Counted from the stretch's first letter, positions 1-9,852 are shown. The stretch is DNA of 33,308 bases from Piscirickettsiaceae bacterium CG07_land_8_20_14_0_80_44_28 (GCA_002779995.1 PEWX01000060.1:1-33308), one strand, 5' to 3'. Notes: a model not told the origin generated them from the sequence alone. Made by a program: numbers and translations.

Positions 1-220
1 AATGACGGGGTGGGTATGGATTGCCACGTCGCTTTGCTCCTCGCAATGACAGGGTAGGGGTGGATTGCCACGTCGCTTTGCTCCTCGCAATGACAGGGGG
101 GTATGGATTGCCACGTCGCTGCGCTCCTCGCAATGACAGGGTGGGGGTGGATTGCCACGTCGCTTTGCTCCTCGCAATGACGGGAATTAGGGTCTTTGCG
201 AGCCGAAGGCGAAGCAATCC
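1..220. repeat. 43-44 bp tandem repeat array plus a related terminal element
   Basis: Four near-identical 33-base units (GGATTGCCACGTCGC at one end, CTCCTCGCAATGAC at the other) begin at 18, 62, 105 and 149, giving a 43-44 bp period with G-rich 10-11 base spacers. The first six bases of the window (AATGAC) are the tail of a further unit, so the array continues upstream. Each unit has short complementary ends (ATTGC/GCAAT) and could form a hairpin. Unit 3 carries a two-base change in its centre (GCTGCGCTCC instead of GCTTTGCTCC). At 194-220 a related sequence, TTGCGAGCCGAAGGCGAAG, ends in CAATCC and resembles the other arm of the same repeat class. Similar ATTGC...GCAAT intergenic repeats are widespread in bacterial genomes. 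The array lies directly after the rsmI stop codon. No convincing gene overlaps it; the open frame across it simply translates the repeat. Confidence 0.9.
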
Positions 221-233
221 ATTTACCGGTAAT

Positions 234-1157
234 TTAAATGGATTTAAGCGTCAAGGTTCGCTCATAAACCGCTTTCTTTTTAACGTCTTGCCATTGCGAT
301 ACAATTTCAGCAATCTGCTTGACTGGCAGGCCTTGTTTTAATAAGACCAAGATTGCCGAATCAATCTTTTCACCCAACTCACTTTTTGACTTTTCCGAGT
401 CATTGGCGGAGTCACCTTTTACCATCAACACAAACTCTCCCCGAACCTTACTCGGGTGCGCGTTAAAATACTGCAAAATTTCGCTCACCGTCCCCCTTTG
501 AAACTGCTCAAACTGTTTGGTAATTTCCTTAGCCACCACCATTTGTTTATCGTCACCAAAAGCCGCTTGAAAACTGGCCAAACTGTCCAATAACCGATGA
601 GGCGACTCATAAAACACCAAGGTTCTAGGTTCATTGCACAAGGCTTCTAAGGCCAATAAGCGTTTGTTTTTTTTAGCGGGTAAAAACCCTTCAAATGCAA
701 ATCGATCCGTCGGCAAACCCGCCGCACACAACGCACTGACAAAAGCAGAAGCCCCCGGAATCGGCACCACCCGAATGCCTTCTTGACGCAATAAATTCAC
801 CAAATGATAACCGGGATCACTGATCAATGGCGTACCGGCATCAGAAATCAACGCCCCTTTTTCGCCCCTTTTCAATTTTTGTAATAATTCATGCCGACGA
901 TCCATTTCATTATGATCATGCAAACTCAACATCGGCTTATGCAACGCATAATGCTGCAACAATCGTTTTGAATGACGCGTATCTTCAGCCGCAACCCAGT
1001 CTACAGCAGCCAAAACATCCAGCGCTCGCAAGGTAATATCTTTTAAATTGCCAATCGGTGTGGCAACAATATAAAGTACCCCACCTTCAGCATCATTATT
1101 TAAGTCAATGGTTTCTGAGCATCCATCCGAACCCGAATTCATATTATTTTTTTGCAT
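234..1157 (-). CDS. rsmI: 16S rRNA (cytidine1402-2'-O)-methyltransferase RsmI
   Basis: RsmI methylates the 2'-O-ribose of C1402 in the decoding centre of 16S rRNA using S-adenosylmethionine, in the cytoplasm. The 307-residue product has the family signatures in order: YIVATPIGNLKDIT (about residues 29-42), AAEDTRHSKRLL, the SAM-binding ISDAGTPLISDPG (about 105-117), PIPGASAFVSAL and FYESPHRL. About 25 low-complexity polar residues precede the fold, somewhat longer than usual. A purine-rich GAGAGAA lies just upstream of the chosen ATG and supports it, but an internal Met at residue 6 is also possible. The gene is divergent from lpoA, the standard gammaproteobacterial arrangement. All core motifs are intact, so the identification is secure. 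Confidence 0.96.
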   Translation of the reverse strand: MQKNNMNSGSDGCSETIDLNNDAEGGVLYIVATPIGNLKDITLRALDVLAAVDWVAAEDTRHSKRLLQHYALHKPMLSLHDHNEMDRRHELLQKLKRGEKGALISDAGTPLISDPGYHLVNLLRQEGIRVVPIPGASAFVSALCAAGLPTDRFAFEGFLPAKKNKRLLALEALCNEPRTLVFYESPHRLLDSLASFQAAFGDDKQMVVAKEITKQFEQFQRGTVSEILQYFNAHPSKVRGEFVLMVKGDSANDSEKSKSELGEKIDSAILVLLKQGLPVKQIAEIVSQWQDVKKKAVYERTLTLKSI

Positions 1158-1202
1158 GATTTTCTCTCATCAATTCAATACCAACTTTGGGTCATTTATC
1201 GT

Positions 1203-1208
1203 TATAAT
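1203..1208 (+). promoter_or_regulatory. candidate -10 box for lpoA-yraN
   Basis: A perfect TATAAT lies in the short divergent gap, 43 bases before the lpoA start codon. I cannot find a convincing -35 hexamer at 16-18 bases, so this is only a candidate sigma-70 element. Confidence 0.35.
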
Positions 1209-1251
1209 GACCTGCATCAGTGACTTCACTATTCTATACACATGGTTTCAA

Positions 1252-2787
1252 ATGTATCAATCCATTGCCACAATTATCATTTTATGCAGTTTTTTAGGGC
1301 TATCCGCCTGTAGCACGGCCCCTAAGCCCGTACCGTCGCAGTCCGAAATACCTGCAACAGAAATAGAACCCCCTAAGATTTCTGAAAAAGAATCCCAGAA
1401 ACACCAAATAGCCACCCTTGAACGCAAGGCCTTACTGGCTAAAAAGACCCAGGCCTGGGCAGAATTTATCCAGTTCAGTCAACAATTATGGCACCTCAGC
1501 GATGAAGATAACCAAGCCGCTATCGAGTTTCAAATTTGGCACAGCTTAAAACACCTCCCCGCATCAACACTAATAGAACTCGCTGAACAATCTCCAACGC
1601 TTGCCAACTGGACGACGTTTGCCGAAATCACTCAACAGCACCCCATCTGGCAAAAACAGCGCCTAAAAGACTGGCAAGACTTTAGCCTTGATGACCCAAC
1701 AGCGCTATATAATTATCATCTGTTACCTGCCTTATTAACCCAACTCAACCACAGAAACCCCGTCACCCGGATTGCCATCCTGCTCCCTTTTACAGGACAA
1801 TATGCCGGCATCAGCCATCAAATTCGCAACGGCATTTTGAAAAACCATTTTCAACAACTCAAACACCAAAAATCGGCACTCGAATTTGATTTTTACGACA
1901 GTAGCGACCTCACACAAATTCAATCGCTATATCAAACTGCTATGGCGCAAGGCGCTGAATGGGTTATCGGACCTTTACGCAAAACTGCCATAGAGCAGCT
2001 CACGCCTCTCGCGCCCAAAAATGTGCTGGCGCTCAACCAAGTTGATCTCCCATCGATTTGGCAATTCAATTTCAAGTCGGAATCTGAGGCGCATCAAATC
2101 AACCAACAGCTCTGCCATCAAAACTTTCAACGTATTGGTATTTTAAGCAGCACCATGGATGCCGACACACGGCTGGCGCAGGATATTTTATTTGGTTGGC
2201 ATCAACAAAGCCAAAACCGCAATCAAACCGCCATCTTAAAAACCTATCCGGCTCGCAACCCCAATTTGCGCCAAGCGCTGGGCAGTTTAATCAACGAAAA
2301 ACAAAGCCAAGAACGCAATAACAATTTACGCTGGCTATTTGGTCAAAACCTGCAATTTACTCCAAGATTGCGCCAAGATTTAGACGCCATCGTATTAGTT
2401 GGAAATGAACGAAGATTGGCCGTTTTTAAACCCCAATTTGAATTTTTTGACCTCAATCTGCCAACTTATGGCACATCCAAAATTACCCCTTCACAACTGT
2501 TTCAAACACCTCTCAACCCAGACCTGGCCGGGCTTATTTTTCCAACCCTTCCAGCTGCAATTCTCCCGGTTAGTGTCGAAACCGCGTTTGAAGCCTATGG
2601 CTGGGACAGCCTAACCCTAGTTCAAAACCTAAATCGGCTAGACTCGGGGCTTTGTTTAAATAACGGCGTCACCGGGCGTCTGAAAATACAAGATCGCGAA
2701 GTTGACCATCTGTTCATTTGGGCGCGCTACAATGCGCGTGGCCAAGCCGTACCGCTACACCTTCCCAACCCATCCGGCACACCTTAA
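1252..2787 (+). CDS. lpoA: LppC/LpoA-family outer-membrane lipoprotein, penicillin-binding protein activator
   Basis: LpoA-type lipoproteins sit on the inner face of the outer membrane and stimulate the bifunctional peptidoglycan synthase PBP1A. The frame is open from 1108, but the ATG at 1252 is preferred because it places a lipoprotein signal peptide at the N-terminus ([20 protein letters not shown]) with lipobox LSAC, giving 511 residues. An N-terminal helical repeat region (about 55-170) is followed by a periplasmic-binding-protein-like C-terminal half starting near [16 protein letters not shown], with EWVIGPLRK and the family-typical [10 protein letters not shown] near the end. The length is close to the shorter LppC homologues; E. 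coli LpoA is longer. No clear ribosome binding site is visible. yraN follows after 5 bases, so the two are probably cotranscribed. One CCAGGCCTGG palindrome lies inside the gene at 1449-1458. Confidence 0.9.
   Translation: MYQSIATIIILCSFLGLSACSTAPKPVPSQSEIPATEIEPPKISEKESQKHQIATLERKALLAKKTQAWAEFIQFSQQLWHLSDEDNQAAIEFQIWHSLKHLPASTLIELAEQSPTLANWTTFAEITQQHPIWQKQRLKDWQDFSLDDPTALYNYHLLPALLTQLNHRNPVTRIAILLPFTGQYAGISHQIRNGILKNHFQQLKHQKSALEFDFYDSSDLTQIQSLYQTAMAQGAEWVIGPLRKTAIEQLTPLAPKNVLALNQVDLPSIWQFNFKSESEAHQINQQLCHQNFQRIGILSSTMDADTRLAQDILFGWHQQSQNRNQTAILKTYPARNPNLRQALGSLINEKQSQERNNNLRWLFGQNLQFTPRLRQDLDAIVLVGNERRLAVFKPQFEFFDLNLPTYGTSKITPSQLFQTPLNPDLAGLIFPTLPAAILPVSVETAFEAYGWDSLTLVQNLNRLDSGLCLNNGVTGRLKIQDREVDHLFIWARYNARGQAVPLHLPNPSGTP
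1449..1458. repeat. CCAGGCCTGG palindrome, copy 1
   Basis: In lpoA, read as CAG-GCC-TGG (Gln-Ala-Trp). The palindrome extends to 12 bases (CCCAGGCCTGGG, 1448-1459). Confidence 0.85.
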
Positions 2788-2792
2788 CCATC

Positions 2793-3164
2793 ATGTCCAA
2801 GCTCAGCCACCAAACCGGGCAGCAAAAAGAACAGCTAGCCGCTCAGTGGCTTCAACAACAAGGCATTCAACTGCTTGAGCAGAACTTTCGCATTAAAGGC
2901 GGTGAAATCGACCTAATTGGATTGGATGCGCAAAAAACGTTGATTTTCTTTGAAGTTAAATACCGTCAATCGGTGCAATACGGTTATGCCAGCGAATTCG
3001 TTTCCACCCAAAAACAAGCCCGACTCATCAAGTGTGCTCAGGTCTATTTAATCAAACACCCGCACTATCAAAACCAGCCACAACGGTTTGATGTTATCAC
3101 CTTTGAAGCGCAACAAACTCAACCTAATTGGATACAAAACGCCTTTAGCACCGATGGATTTTAA
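2793..3164 (+). CDS. yraN: YraN family protein (UPF0102), predicted nuclease-fold protein
   Basis: YraN proteins are small, widely conserved proteins with a restriction-endonuclease-like fold; their biochemical role is unsettled, though DNA processing has been suggested. The start is set at 2793 rather than the upstream frame start at 2718, because 2718 lies inside lpoA and the family begins close to this Met. The resulting 123 residues match the usual length. Visible family motifs are G-x2-KEQLAAQWL near the N-terminus, [17 protein letters not shown] (GEIDLI holds the predicted active-site Glu and Asp) and FFEVKYR (Glu-x-Lys). The PD-(D/E)xK-like residues are therefore intact. The stop codon overlaps the stop codon of the convergent AddA-like gene within the palindrome TTAA at 3161-3164. 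Confidence 0.93.
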   Translation: MSKLSHQTGQQKEQLAAQWLQQQGIQLLEQNFRIKGGEIDLIGLDAQKTLIFFEVKYRQSVQYGYASEFVSTQKQARLIKCAQVYLIKHPHYQNQPQRFDVITFEAQQTQPNWIQNAFSTDGF

Positions 3165-6100
3165 GCCACCTCAACCCATTGATCTAGATGCGTAAAATAC
3201 AAAACCCACTTCTGTGGTCGTGTTTCTAATGCATCAAACAAATCACCATACCGCTGCAATTGATCTCGATAAGCCACCACCTGCTTCTCCACAAATACCG
3301 CCAACTCAGCCGCACGCTTCTCACCACTTTCCTCTAATGGAAAATAACTGGTTTTGTAGTCAATAATCCAGCGCATACCCGTTTCATCCACAAAGGTACG
3401 ATCAACAATATGATTGGACTGAACACCCCCTTGTGATGTTTTTTCCAGCGAACTTAATGGCCACTCGGCAGCCGCCTCTAAATGATCGGAACGCAGTGCC
3501 CACATCACTTGAGTATTCTGAAGCACATTCTGCAATGATTGCATCACCCTATCTATTGCCAAATTCAAAAGCGGATCGCGCAATCCGAGCTGCATCAAAC
3601 CAAATTGATGGCGTGAGCGCTCTGCCAACAACCCATCGAGCGAAGGAATCCGTTGATTATCCTTGGCCCATTGCTCTAACACTTGATGCACCCAAACCCC
3701 AACGGCTTTAACCATTTCTGCTTCGGAAGCGGATATTGCGAAAGCACTCAACTCAGGTGAACCGCCTTCAGACTCAGTTGCAGGCGGTTTTTCTGTTGCC
3801 GGCAACTGCTCTTGAATTAAAGCGGGCGGTTGTTGCTGCCAAAATCCTTGCCGATTTGCCTGCAACCGAGAGATTTTGACGGGCGCCTTCTCAAGCGTAT
3901 GATCTTTATCAGCCGCATGAAAACCCGGCAACAAGGCTTCAAAGTTAGCTTTTTCCAGTGGCCATAAACAAGCCAATAAACTCTTTTGCGCGGGGTTTAA
4001 TTCAGTCTCTCCAGCCAATATTTTATCCGTAACATTCACCGAGCCAAAACAATGTAATTGCCGTTTTGCACGCGTGCAAGCCACATATAATAAACGGGCT
4101 AATTCATAGTCCTGCTTTTGGTCTTCATAGCGCTTAATCAGCTCCACCAAGCCGGGTTTAGCGGTGTTCGCCTTGCCTTTTTGTTGCAAAGGCGCAATCA
4201 CCAATTGTTCTTTTTGAGCGCTTTTAAATGCCAGCCAAGACATTAACGGAATATCATCATTTCTCGGTTTGCGTCCCAAACAGGGTAAAATCACCGTATC
4301 GAACTCTAGCCCTTTAGATTTATGCATGGTCATGAGTTCTACCCACCGAGATTCCGGTGACGTATCCGGCAACGCATAAAGCTCAGCGAGGGTTTCCTCT
4401 AAAGCCGTAATAGAAATACTACCGCCTTGTTGCTGCCGAGTTGCCTCATCCGCCATCTCCGCCAGCCTTTGCCAATAAGCATCCACATTTTGCAAACAAC
4501 CGGCATCCATCAAGGTTTGTGGCCCATCGAGCGCCAACCAAGTTTGACGCAACCATACCGCCAAGGCAACCGCACCTTTGGTTTGTAAAGCGTGCTGTAA
4601 AATCGGTAAGGTTTCGGCAAGTCGCGCCTGCCCTTCAGCGCTAATTTTGTCAGCCCAATCTGACCAGGCCTGGTCATTTTTTTGGCGGTTTTGACCCTCA
4701 AAAGCTTCCAGCCGCTGCCAAACCGTGCCCGATGTCGGCCGACCATTTTCAGTTAATAAATAACTTAAATCCGCCAAACTCAATCCGATTAGCGGTGAAC
4801 GAAGCAACGCTATCCACGCAGGCCGATCGCCAAGATGTAACAAGGCACGCGTCAAGGCTTGGCAATCTTGAATTTCCTGACGGTCTTTTAAAACTTCCAA
4901 GTCTACCGCTCGAAACGCAATCCCCGCCTGCTTTAGCGCCGAAGCAATCGGCATCAGATGACCTCGACTGCGACCCAGCACCCCGATAACCGCCTGGTCG
5001 CTAAAATCATCGGCTTGTAATCTTTGTTGAATCAGCGTCACCACTTCATCCACTTCTTGTGTTTTTGAAGCCGCTAAACGCCAATGCGTCTTCACGCAAT
5101 GATGGATGTCTGCTGTTTCCGGGTCAACATCCTGTGCTATCGCCTTGGCATAGCAAACCCCACCTAATGCCAATTGATTTTTAGCGGGAAAGACCTGCTT
5201 AAAAGTTTGATTCACCCAATTCACCAGGCCGGCGCTTGAACGAAAATTAACCGTCAAATTCAAAGCTTTTAAGGGCACTTGTCCCAATTGACCTTGCCAA
5301 GCTTCCAAAAAATTGCCCACCTCAGCTTCTCGAAACCGATAAATAGATTGCATCGGATCACCGACAATAAAGATCGTATGCGCATCCTCTGCTGTCCAAC
5401 TCGCCACCAGTTTTTTGACCAACTCATATTGGCCGACACTGGTATCTTGAAATTCATCAATCAATAAATGTTTTAACTGATAGTCCAACTGTTGCGCCAA
5501 ATCGGTTGGGTTTTCCGCTTCGCCTAAGGCTTTTGTCGCCGCTTGTGCCACTTCGATAAAATCTGTTTGAGCAGCTTGTTGAAACGCCACGCTCAAATGC
5601 GCCACTGCACGTCGCAATAATCGAATTAAATTCTGTAAGCGTTGCCAATCCGCATCACGGTACTCGATATCCGGCAATTGACTGATTTGCTGTAAAGCAG
5701 CCGCGGCCTTCCCTTGAAAATCGGCCAAACTCACCTCAGCCAATACCGCCAGAAAAGCCTCTTTATTGGCTTTATTTTCTCCTTTTCCGGCCGGAAATCC
5801 TTTGTTTTTATTGACGGTTTTCAGCCAACTGCCCTCTTTTGTCAACAACCAAGCTGCCAAAGCCCGCCAAACCGCTAAATCCGTTGACACCTTCAAAGGT
5901 GCATTGGATTGAGACCAATCAACCAACACGCTTAACCTCGCTGCCAACGACTCATCAACCCCATTGGATAAAGCCCATTCAGCATAGCATCCTAACCCTT
6001 GTAATCCTGACAAAACCGGATTTAAAACCACCAGTGCCGCTTGCTTTTCTTGCATCACCAAATCGGCAACCCCTGCTTGCAATGCTAGGCGCGCGCTTGC

Positions 6101-6775
6101 TGAAGTCTTCTGGTCATCGCCTTCATAGGGCAATAACACGCGCATCCATTGATCTCGTTTTTTGAGCATTGACACCAAAAGAGATACAGCCGTGGTCAAC
6201 TTGCCATTCACCAATTGCAATAATTCAGCGCTGGCTTCGGTGGCCTCCGCATCCTCTAAAGCAGCGCGCGCCGCCTGAGCATACAACTGATCTTGCTGAT
6301 CCGCTATTTGCGGTTGGACGCCCAGCCTAGACAATAATGGCATCTGTTGTACCAAGTAACCATTCATACCATCCAAGGTGCGAATCCGTAATCGATTCGG
6401 GTTAGCCAGCAACTGCCAATCACGTTGCGCATTGTTCTGTAAAGCGGCTTGGGCTAACTGCCAGGTATTTTGATCAAATACGCTTGCCTGCTTCGCTAAG
6501 GGGGAACAACCAAACTGTAATGCCTCTAAAATACGGTTTCGCATTTCTGCCGCCGCTTTTTTAGTAAAGGTCATCGCCACCACCTGCTCCGGAAAGTCCA
6601 CTTGAGACAATAACGCCAAAAATCGTTGCATCAGCAGTGCCGTCTTGCCGGAACCGGCCGGGGCTTGCACAATAAAAGACTGACCGGGGTAAATGGCTTC
6701 AAATCGTGCCTCGCCATCCGGTAATGTGGGATCAGGCTGACACTGCTGCAAGGGGTTTATGCTCGATATATTCAT
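3161..6775 (-). CDS. AddA-like UvrD-family helicase with C-terminal RecB-type nuclease domain
   Basis: Predicted ATP-dependent 3'-5' helicase/nuclease subunit of a double-strand-break end-processing enzyme acting with the AddB-like protein encoded just upstream. The 1204-residue product shows superfamily 1 motifs in order: Walker A APAGSGKT (about 38-45), [13 protein letters not shown], Walker B with DEFQDTS (about 440), [15 protein letters not shown] (about 470), the NFRSS motif, [10 protein letters not shown] (about 815) and [11 protein letters not shown]. The C-terminus carries a PD-(D/E)xK nuclease signature (VDRTF and IIDYKTS, about 1120-1138). The helicase and nuclease residues look intact. 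It starts inside the end of the addB-like gene (ATGA, 6772-6775), so translation is coupled. No recombination partner such as recA lies in the window. Whether it replaces or supplements RecBCD cannot be seen here. Confidence 0.9.
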   Translation of the reverse strand: MNISSINPLQQCQPDPTLPDGEARFEAIYPGQSFIVQAPAGSGKTALLMQRFLALLSQVDFPEQVVAMTFTKKAAAEMRNRILEALQFGCSPLAKQASVFDQNTWQLAQAALQNNAQRDWQLLANPNRLRIRTLDGMNGYLVQQMPLLSRLGVQPQIADQQDQLYAQAARAALEDAEATEASAELLQLVNGKLTTAVSLLVSMLKKRDQWMRVLLPYEGDDQKTSASARLALQAGVADLVMQEKQAALVVLNPVLSGLQGLGCYAEWALSNGVDESLAARLSVLVDWSQSNAPLKVSTDLAVWRALAAWLLTKEGSWLKTVNKNKGFPAGKGENKANKEAFLAVLAEVSLADFQGKAAAALQQISQLPDIEYRDADWQRLQNLIRLLRRAVAHLSVAFQQAAQTDFIEVAQAATKALGEAENPTDLAQQLDYQLKHLLIDEFQDTSVGQYELVKKLVASWTAEDAHTIFIVGDPMQSIYRFREAEVGNFLEAWQGQLGQVPLKALNLTVNFRSSAGLVNWVNQTFKQVFPAKNQLALGGVCYAKAIAQDVDPETADIHHCVKTHWRLAASKTQEVDEVVTLIQQRLQADDFSDQAVIGVLGRSRGHLMPIASALKQAGIAFRAVDLEVLKDRQEIQDCQALTRALLHLGDRPAWIALLRSPLIGLSLADLSYLLTENGRPTSGTVWQRLEAFEGQNRQKNDQAWSDWADKISAEGQARLAETLPILQHALQTKGAVALAVWLRQTWLALDGPQTLMDAGCLQNVDAYWQRLAEMADEATRQQQGGSISITALEETLAELYALPDTSPESRWVELMTMHKSKGLEFDTVILPCLGRKPRNDDIPLMSWLAFKSAQKEQLVIAPLQQKGKANTAKPGLVELIKRYEDQKQDYELARLLYVACTRAKRQLHCFGSVNVTDKILAGETELNPAQKSLLACLWPLEKANFEALLPGFHAADKDHTLEKAPVKISRLQANRQGFWQQQPPALIQEQLPATEKPPATESEGGSPELSAFAISASEAEMVKAVGVWVHQVLEQWAKDNQRIPSLDGLLAERSRHQFGLMQLGLRDPLLNLAIDRVMQSLQNVLQNTQVMWALRSDHLEAAAEWPLSSLEKTSQGGVQSNHIVDRTFVDETGMRWIIDYKTSYFPLEESGEKRAAELAVFVEKQVVAYRDQLQRYGDLFDALETRPQKWVLYFTHLDQWVEVA
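4661..4683 (+). repeat. CCAGGCCTGG palindrome, copy 2: 16-base palindrome followed by T7
   Basis: TGACCAGGCCTGGTCA (4661-4676) is a perfect 16-base palindrome immediately followed by seven Ts. On the plus strand, antisense to the AddA-like gene, it has the shape of an intrinsic terminator. On the coding strand it is read as GAC-CAG-GCC-TGG-TCA (Asp-Gln-Ala-Trp-Ser). A perfect palindrome of this kind must turn within its centre, so the real stem would be about 6 bp. Confidence 0.7.
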
Positions 6776-9588
6776 TGTTCGATTTCCTTGTCAAGATTCC
6801 ATGAAGCTCTTTGCCATTGCGCCTCCGGTAATCGCAAAGCCAGCCGGCCGGCGGCATATTGCACATCCTGTTCATTGTGATAATCCATGGCCGCCCAGCC
6901 TTGTTGCAATTGGCTCGCCAAATCAGCAACCGCTTCTCGTAACCCCCATAAAAAATCTTCCCAGGCCTGCCCCTCAAAGTCACCACCGGTTTTTTGCGAC
7001 AGTTGACTAAAGACTTTTTGCCGGGGTTTATCCGGTAGCATGCCTTCTTCCGCAACCACAAAATCCAGTTTTACCCCATCATCACTGTGCAAAATCCCAT
7101 AGCCTAACCCCGCAATTTTATCAACATCAAACGCTTGACTATACACCGCCAACTGGGGTGCCAAAATCGGATCACTAAACAATTCGTTACTACTGGCGCG
7201 CCCGGTTTTATAATCCATAATCAGCAGCTGACCGGCAGCGTCACTTAACGCATCTACTCGATCAATTTTGGTATTAAATATCAAACCGCCCAGTGTCAGT
7301 TGATGCTCGGCCTCGGTTGCCACTACGGCAAAAGAAGGCCGCAAACGCTCCAATTCTAACCACTGATTTATCAGTTTAAGAATACGCTGTTTTTCCAAAC
7401 TCAAATAGTGACCATCATAATGATTTTGCAAAGGCAACATAGCCGTTTCCAGCAACTGAGACAGTTGACACTCTAAGGTTTCAGAGTCCAACATCAATAA
7501 CCGATTCTGAGTCTTCACCTCACGCCAAAAGTGCTCTAACACTTCATGGACGAGTGTGCCTAAATGATTCGATTGCATGCCTTCTTCAACCGTTTCCAGT
7601 TGTCGACGCGCGCCCAATCGATAATCCACAAACGCCATTAAAGGACATTTGCTTTGTGCCAATAAAACCCCCGTTCCGCCCGGCACAATGCTATTTAACG
7701 GCAAGGGCGGGGCTTGATCATCCAGCAGCCACTGCAAAGGCGGCGCCTGTTGATAAAGGCGGGAAGCCAAAGTAACATAATCCTGCGGACAGTAGTTTTG
7801 CCAATCCGTTGATGCTTTCGCCATTTCACTCAGCAAAGGGCTAGGCAATAACGCTTTATCACCACTGTGGCAGGCATACGACCAAACCTGTTCAGCGGCG
7901 GATAGAGCCAACCGTTTCGTCACTGCCTGTGCAAATACCAACTCTCGATGGGCATCACTGTGCGGCATCTGACAGTCACGCTGTAACCCAACGGGCAAAA
8001 ACGGGTTGGGGTTGGGCATCCTTGGCCAGGCTTCATCGGTCAACCCCATCACCCAAAGGGCGTCAAACGATTGCCCGGCTGCTTCCAACATTCCCATTAT
8101 TTGAATCGGCACCCACCCTTGTGTTTGCGGCTGATGTAAGGTGGCTGTGAGGTGCCGTTTAAAATGGCTTAACCAACTCGACCAGGCTTGTTTACGCGCT
8201 TTAAAGTAAAACCGAGAGAACTGCTCTAAGGCTTTTAAAAAAGCCTCCTTCTGCTGTTTTTCAACAGAACTTAATGCGCGCGATTGTTCATACTTTTGAA
8301 GTGGGGTCTGTCCCCACCGAAAGGCATTTAAGGTATCGGTAACTGCCTCAACAAAGGTTTCTAACCCCACTTTCGCCGGTCGCTTAATCTGACTTTGTCG
8401 TTTTAAAACCGAATGCAATTGATTTGGCAAAGGGTGAGACTGATCCGGTGCTTTAAATCGGCTGTCGATAGTCTGTAAAAACTTTGGCCATTCAAAGCTC
8501 GCCCACTGTAGGCGCCGTAACGTCACATCGGCTTGTTGTCGCTGCAAGGCTCCGCCCAGTGTATAAGGGGCGGTGAGCCAACTTGACCATAAGTCATAAG
8601 ACAAACGTTGATGGGTTAACAAGCCAATCTGCAAAGTCTGTAAAGCATTCTGCACAATGGGGGCATGAGACAATGGCTGCCCCAAAGACACATTATAAAA
8701 CGGTCGGCGACCCACTTTTAATGGCAAGTCTTGCCCAAAACGCTGATACAAGGTTTCATCCAATGCCCAAGTCAATTCTCGCTGAACCGCTTCGATATTC
8801 GGGGCGACGATCCCTAAACGGGGCAGGCCATTGTCCCCGTCTTCAGATGCGTTTGCTGAAGTCGCCAACCATTTCTCTAGAGTATTCGCACACCAATTGG
8901 CCACTTGCTGAGCTTCTTGTACCGGCGTTTGCGCGCGATAAACTTGTTGAGAGGGTTTCACGCTCAAGGGATTGGGTTCAAGGACATGTATCTTTGCGCC
9001 CTGAGCCGTCAGAAGGTCAATCCACTTTTGGACAAAAGGCGGTATCTCATCAAAACCATGCAGATAAAACGCGCGCCCTTCAACCGAACTTGCTAATTCA
9101 GCCAGTAGCATCAATCGTTGACCTTGTAAGCTGGGCGGGTCTAACAGTTTTAATTGAATCAGTCGCGTTTGATAGGATTCTTTTAGACTTAAAAAAAGCG
9201 ATACTTCAGCGGTTTTAAACGCTGAGTCTAATGCGGTTTCAGAGGCATATTCGTTAAAAAAACACCAGGCCTGGTAAAGTTTTTTGGCGGTGGCATCTAA
9301 ATTCAATAAATACAACTCGGGCTGATGTTGCATTGCCTCTTCCAACACCGCTTGCCACAATAACTCCGCTTCAAAAGCCGCTATTCTTCGCGCATCCAAT
9401 AGCGTTGCTAATTGCGCCAAATCTGCCTGCAAGATTAGTTGTTGCTCCCAAGCCAGCCACCATTGAGATAACGTCATTACGTTTGGCGTTTGTGCCACCG
9501 ATTGATGTTGCCAAGTCTCAGATAAGAGTTGCTGTTTTAACAACTGACTCAACCGACTGTTAACAGCAATATGGTTTGAACTCAACAT
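6772..9588 (-). CDS. AddB-like PD-(D/E)xK nuclease protein (probable DNA repair protein)
   Basis: This 938-residue protein resembles the gammaproteobacterial AddB-like DNA repair family found paired with AddA-like helicases. Such proteins retain an inactive helicase-like body with a RecB-type nuclease at the C-terminus. I see no Walker A motif at the N-terminus. The mid-region GLTDEAWPRMPNPNPFLP (about 510-527) is family-typical. The nuclease part is marked by HEVLEHFW (about 683), TKIDRVD and LIMDYKTG (about 785-793), so its catalytic residues look intact. One Cys remains in SKCPLMAFVDYRLG, where AddB-type proteins have the first iron-sulfur ligand. However, the C-terminal C-x2-C-x5-C expected after the nuclease motifs is missing. 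GAGGA sits 5 bases before the chosen ATG. The downstream helicase gene overlaps by ATGA. Confidence 0.85.
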   Translation of the reverse strand: MLSSNHIAVNSRLSQLLKQQLLSETWQHQSVAQTPNVMTLSQWWLAWEQQLILQADLAQLATLLDARRIAAFEAELLWQAVLEEAMQHQPELYLLNLDATAKKLYQAWCFFNEYASETALDSAFKTAEVSLFLSLKESYQTRLIQLKLLDPPSLQGQRLMLLAELASSVEGRAFYLHGFDEIPPFVQKWIDLLTAQGAKIHVLEPNPLSVKPSQQVYRAQTPVQEAQQVANWCANTLEKWLATSANASEDGDNGLPRLGIVAPNIEAVQRELTWALDETLYQRFGQDLPLKVGRRPFYNVSLGQPLSHAPIVQNALQTLQIGLLTHQRLSYDLWSSWLTAPYTLGGALQRQQADVTLRRLQWASFEWPKFLQTIDSRFKAPDQSHPLPNQLHSVLKRQSQIKRPAKVGLETFVEAVTDTLNAFRWGQTPLQKYEQSRALSSVEKQQKEAFLKALEQFSRFYFKARKQAWSSWLSHFKRHLTATLHQPQTQGWVPIQIMGMLEAAGQSFDALWVMGLTDEAWPRMPNPNPFLPVGLQRDCQMPHSDAHRELVFAQAVTKRLALSAAEQVWSYACHSGDKALLPSPLLSEMAKASTDWQNYCPQDYVTLASRLYQQAPPLQWLLDDQAPPLPLNSIVPGGTGVLLAQSKCPLMAFVDYRLGARRQLETVEEGMQSNHLGTLVHEVLEHFWREVKTQNRLLMLDSETLECQLSQLLETAMLPLQNHYDGHYLSLEKQRILKLINQWLELERLRPSFAVVATEAEHQLTLGGLIFNTKIDRVDALSDAAGQLLIMDYKTGRASSNELFSDPILAPQLAVYSQAFDVDKIAGLGYGILHSDDGVKLDFVVAEEGMLPDKPRQKVFSQLSQKTGGDFEGQAWEDFLWGLREAVADLASQLQQGWAAMDYHNEQDVQYAAGRLALRLPEAQWQRASWNLDKEIEQ
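6962..6969. repeat. CAGGCCTG core palindrome, copy 3
   Basis: In the AddB-like gene, read on the coding strand as CAG-GCC-TGG (Gln-Ala-Trp). On the plus strand the outer pair is imperfect (CCAGGCCTGC). Confidence 0.75.
9265..9274. repeat. CCAGGCCTGG palindrome, copy 4
   Basis: In the 5' part of the AddB-like gene, read as CAG-GCC-TGG on the coding strand. Extended palindrome ACCAGGCCTGGT (9264-9275), with an A-run on one side and a T-run on the other. Confidence 0.85.
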
Positions 9589-9752
9589 AAGCGTCCTCAG
9601 AGTAAGGGTTCAGAAGGCATCATTCTAATGCAATCCATGTTTATATAGGCGCAAATCCTTCCGAAAACTTGCATTTTCAAGCACGAGTCGGCATAATACG
9701 CGCTCATTTTTTTACCAAAAATCAAAGTATTACATTATTTTTATATGACATA

Positions 9753-9839
9753 GAGACCTTTGCATGAGTGGGACGCGAAAGAAGAATGCGGAAAAATTTA
9801 ACCCTTTTTATTCGTGTAGCCATCTCGTGCAAAGGTCTC
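9753..9839. mobile_element. 87 bp MITE-like element with IS5-type terminal inverted repeats
   Basis: The ends are GAGACCTTTGCATGAG (9753-9768) and the inverted copy of GAGACCTTTGCACGAG (9824-9839), matching at 15 of 16 positions. GAGACCTTTGCA ends are typical of IS5-family elements of the IS1031 type. The 55-base interior has no reading frame, so this is a non-autonomous element or a collapsed IS. The three bases flanking it (ATA on the left, ACA on the right) are not an exact duplication, so target-site evidence is weak. It lies 67 bases before the SulP start codon and could influence its expression. Confidence 0.75.
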
Positions 9840-9852
9840 ACATAATTTCCCC

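Noticed and set aside
1-220. CRISPR-like array of 33-base repeats
   Set aside because: The spacers are only 10-11 bases, are similar to one another and G-rich, and no cas genes are present. It is a tandem hairpin repeat.
21-341. 106-residue open frame across the repeat array
   Set aside because: It translates the repeat unit over and over and overlaps the end of rsmI in antisense. No ribosome binding site or family resemblance is visible.
1108-1251. Longer N-terminus of LpoA from the upstream ATG
   Set aside because: It overlaps the divergent rsmI start and would bury the lipoprotein signal peptide about 48 residues into the protein.
8583-9218. 211-residue plus-strand frame within the AddB-like gene
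   Set aside because: It is antisense to well-supported coding sequence, and its translation has no recognisable domain or start signals.
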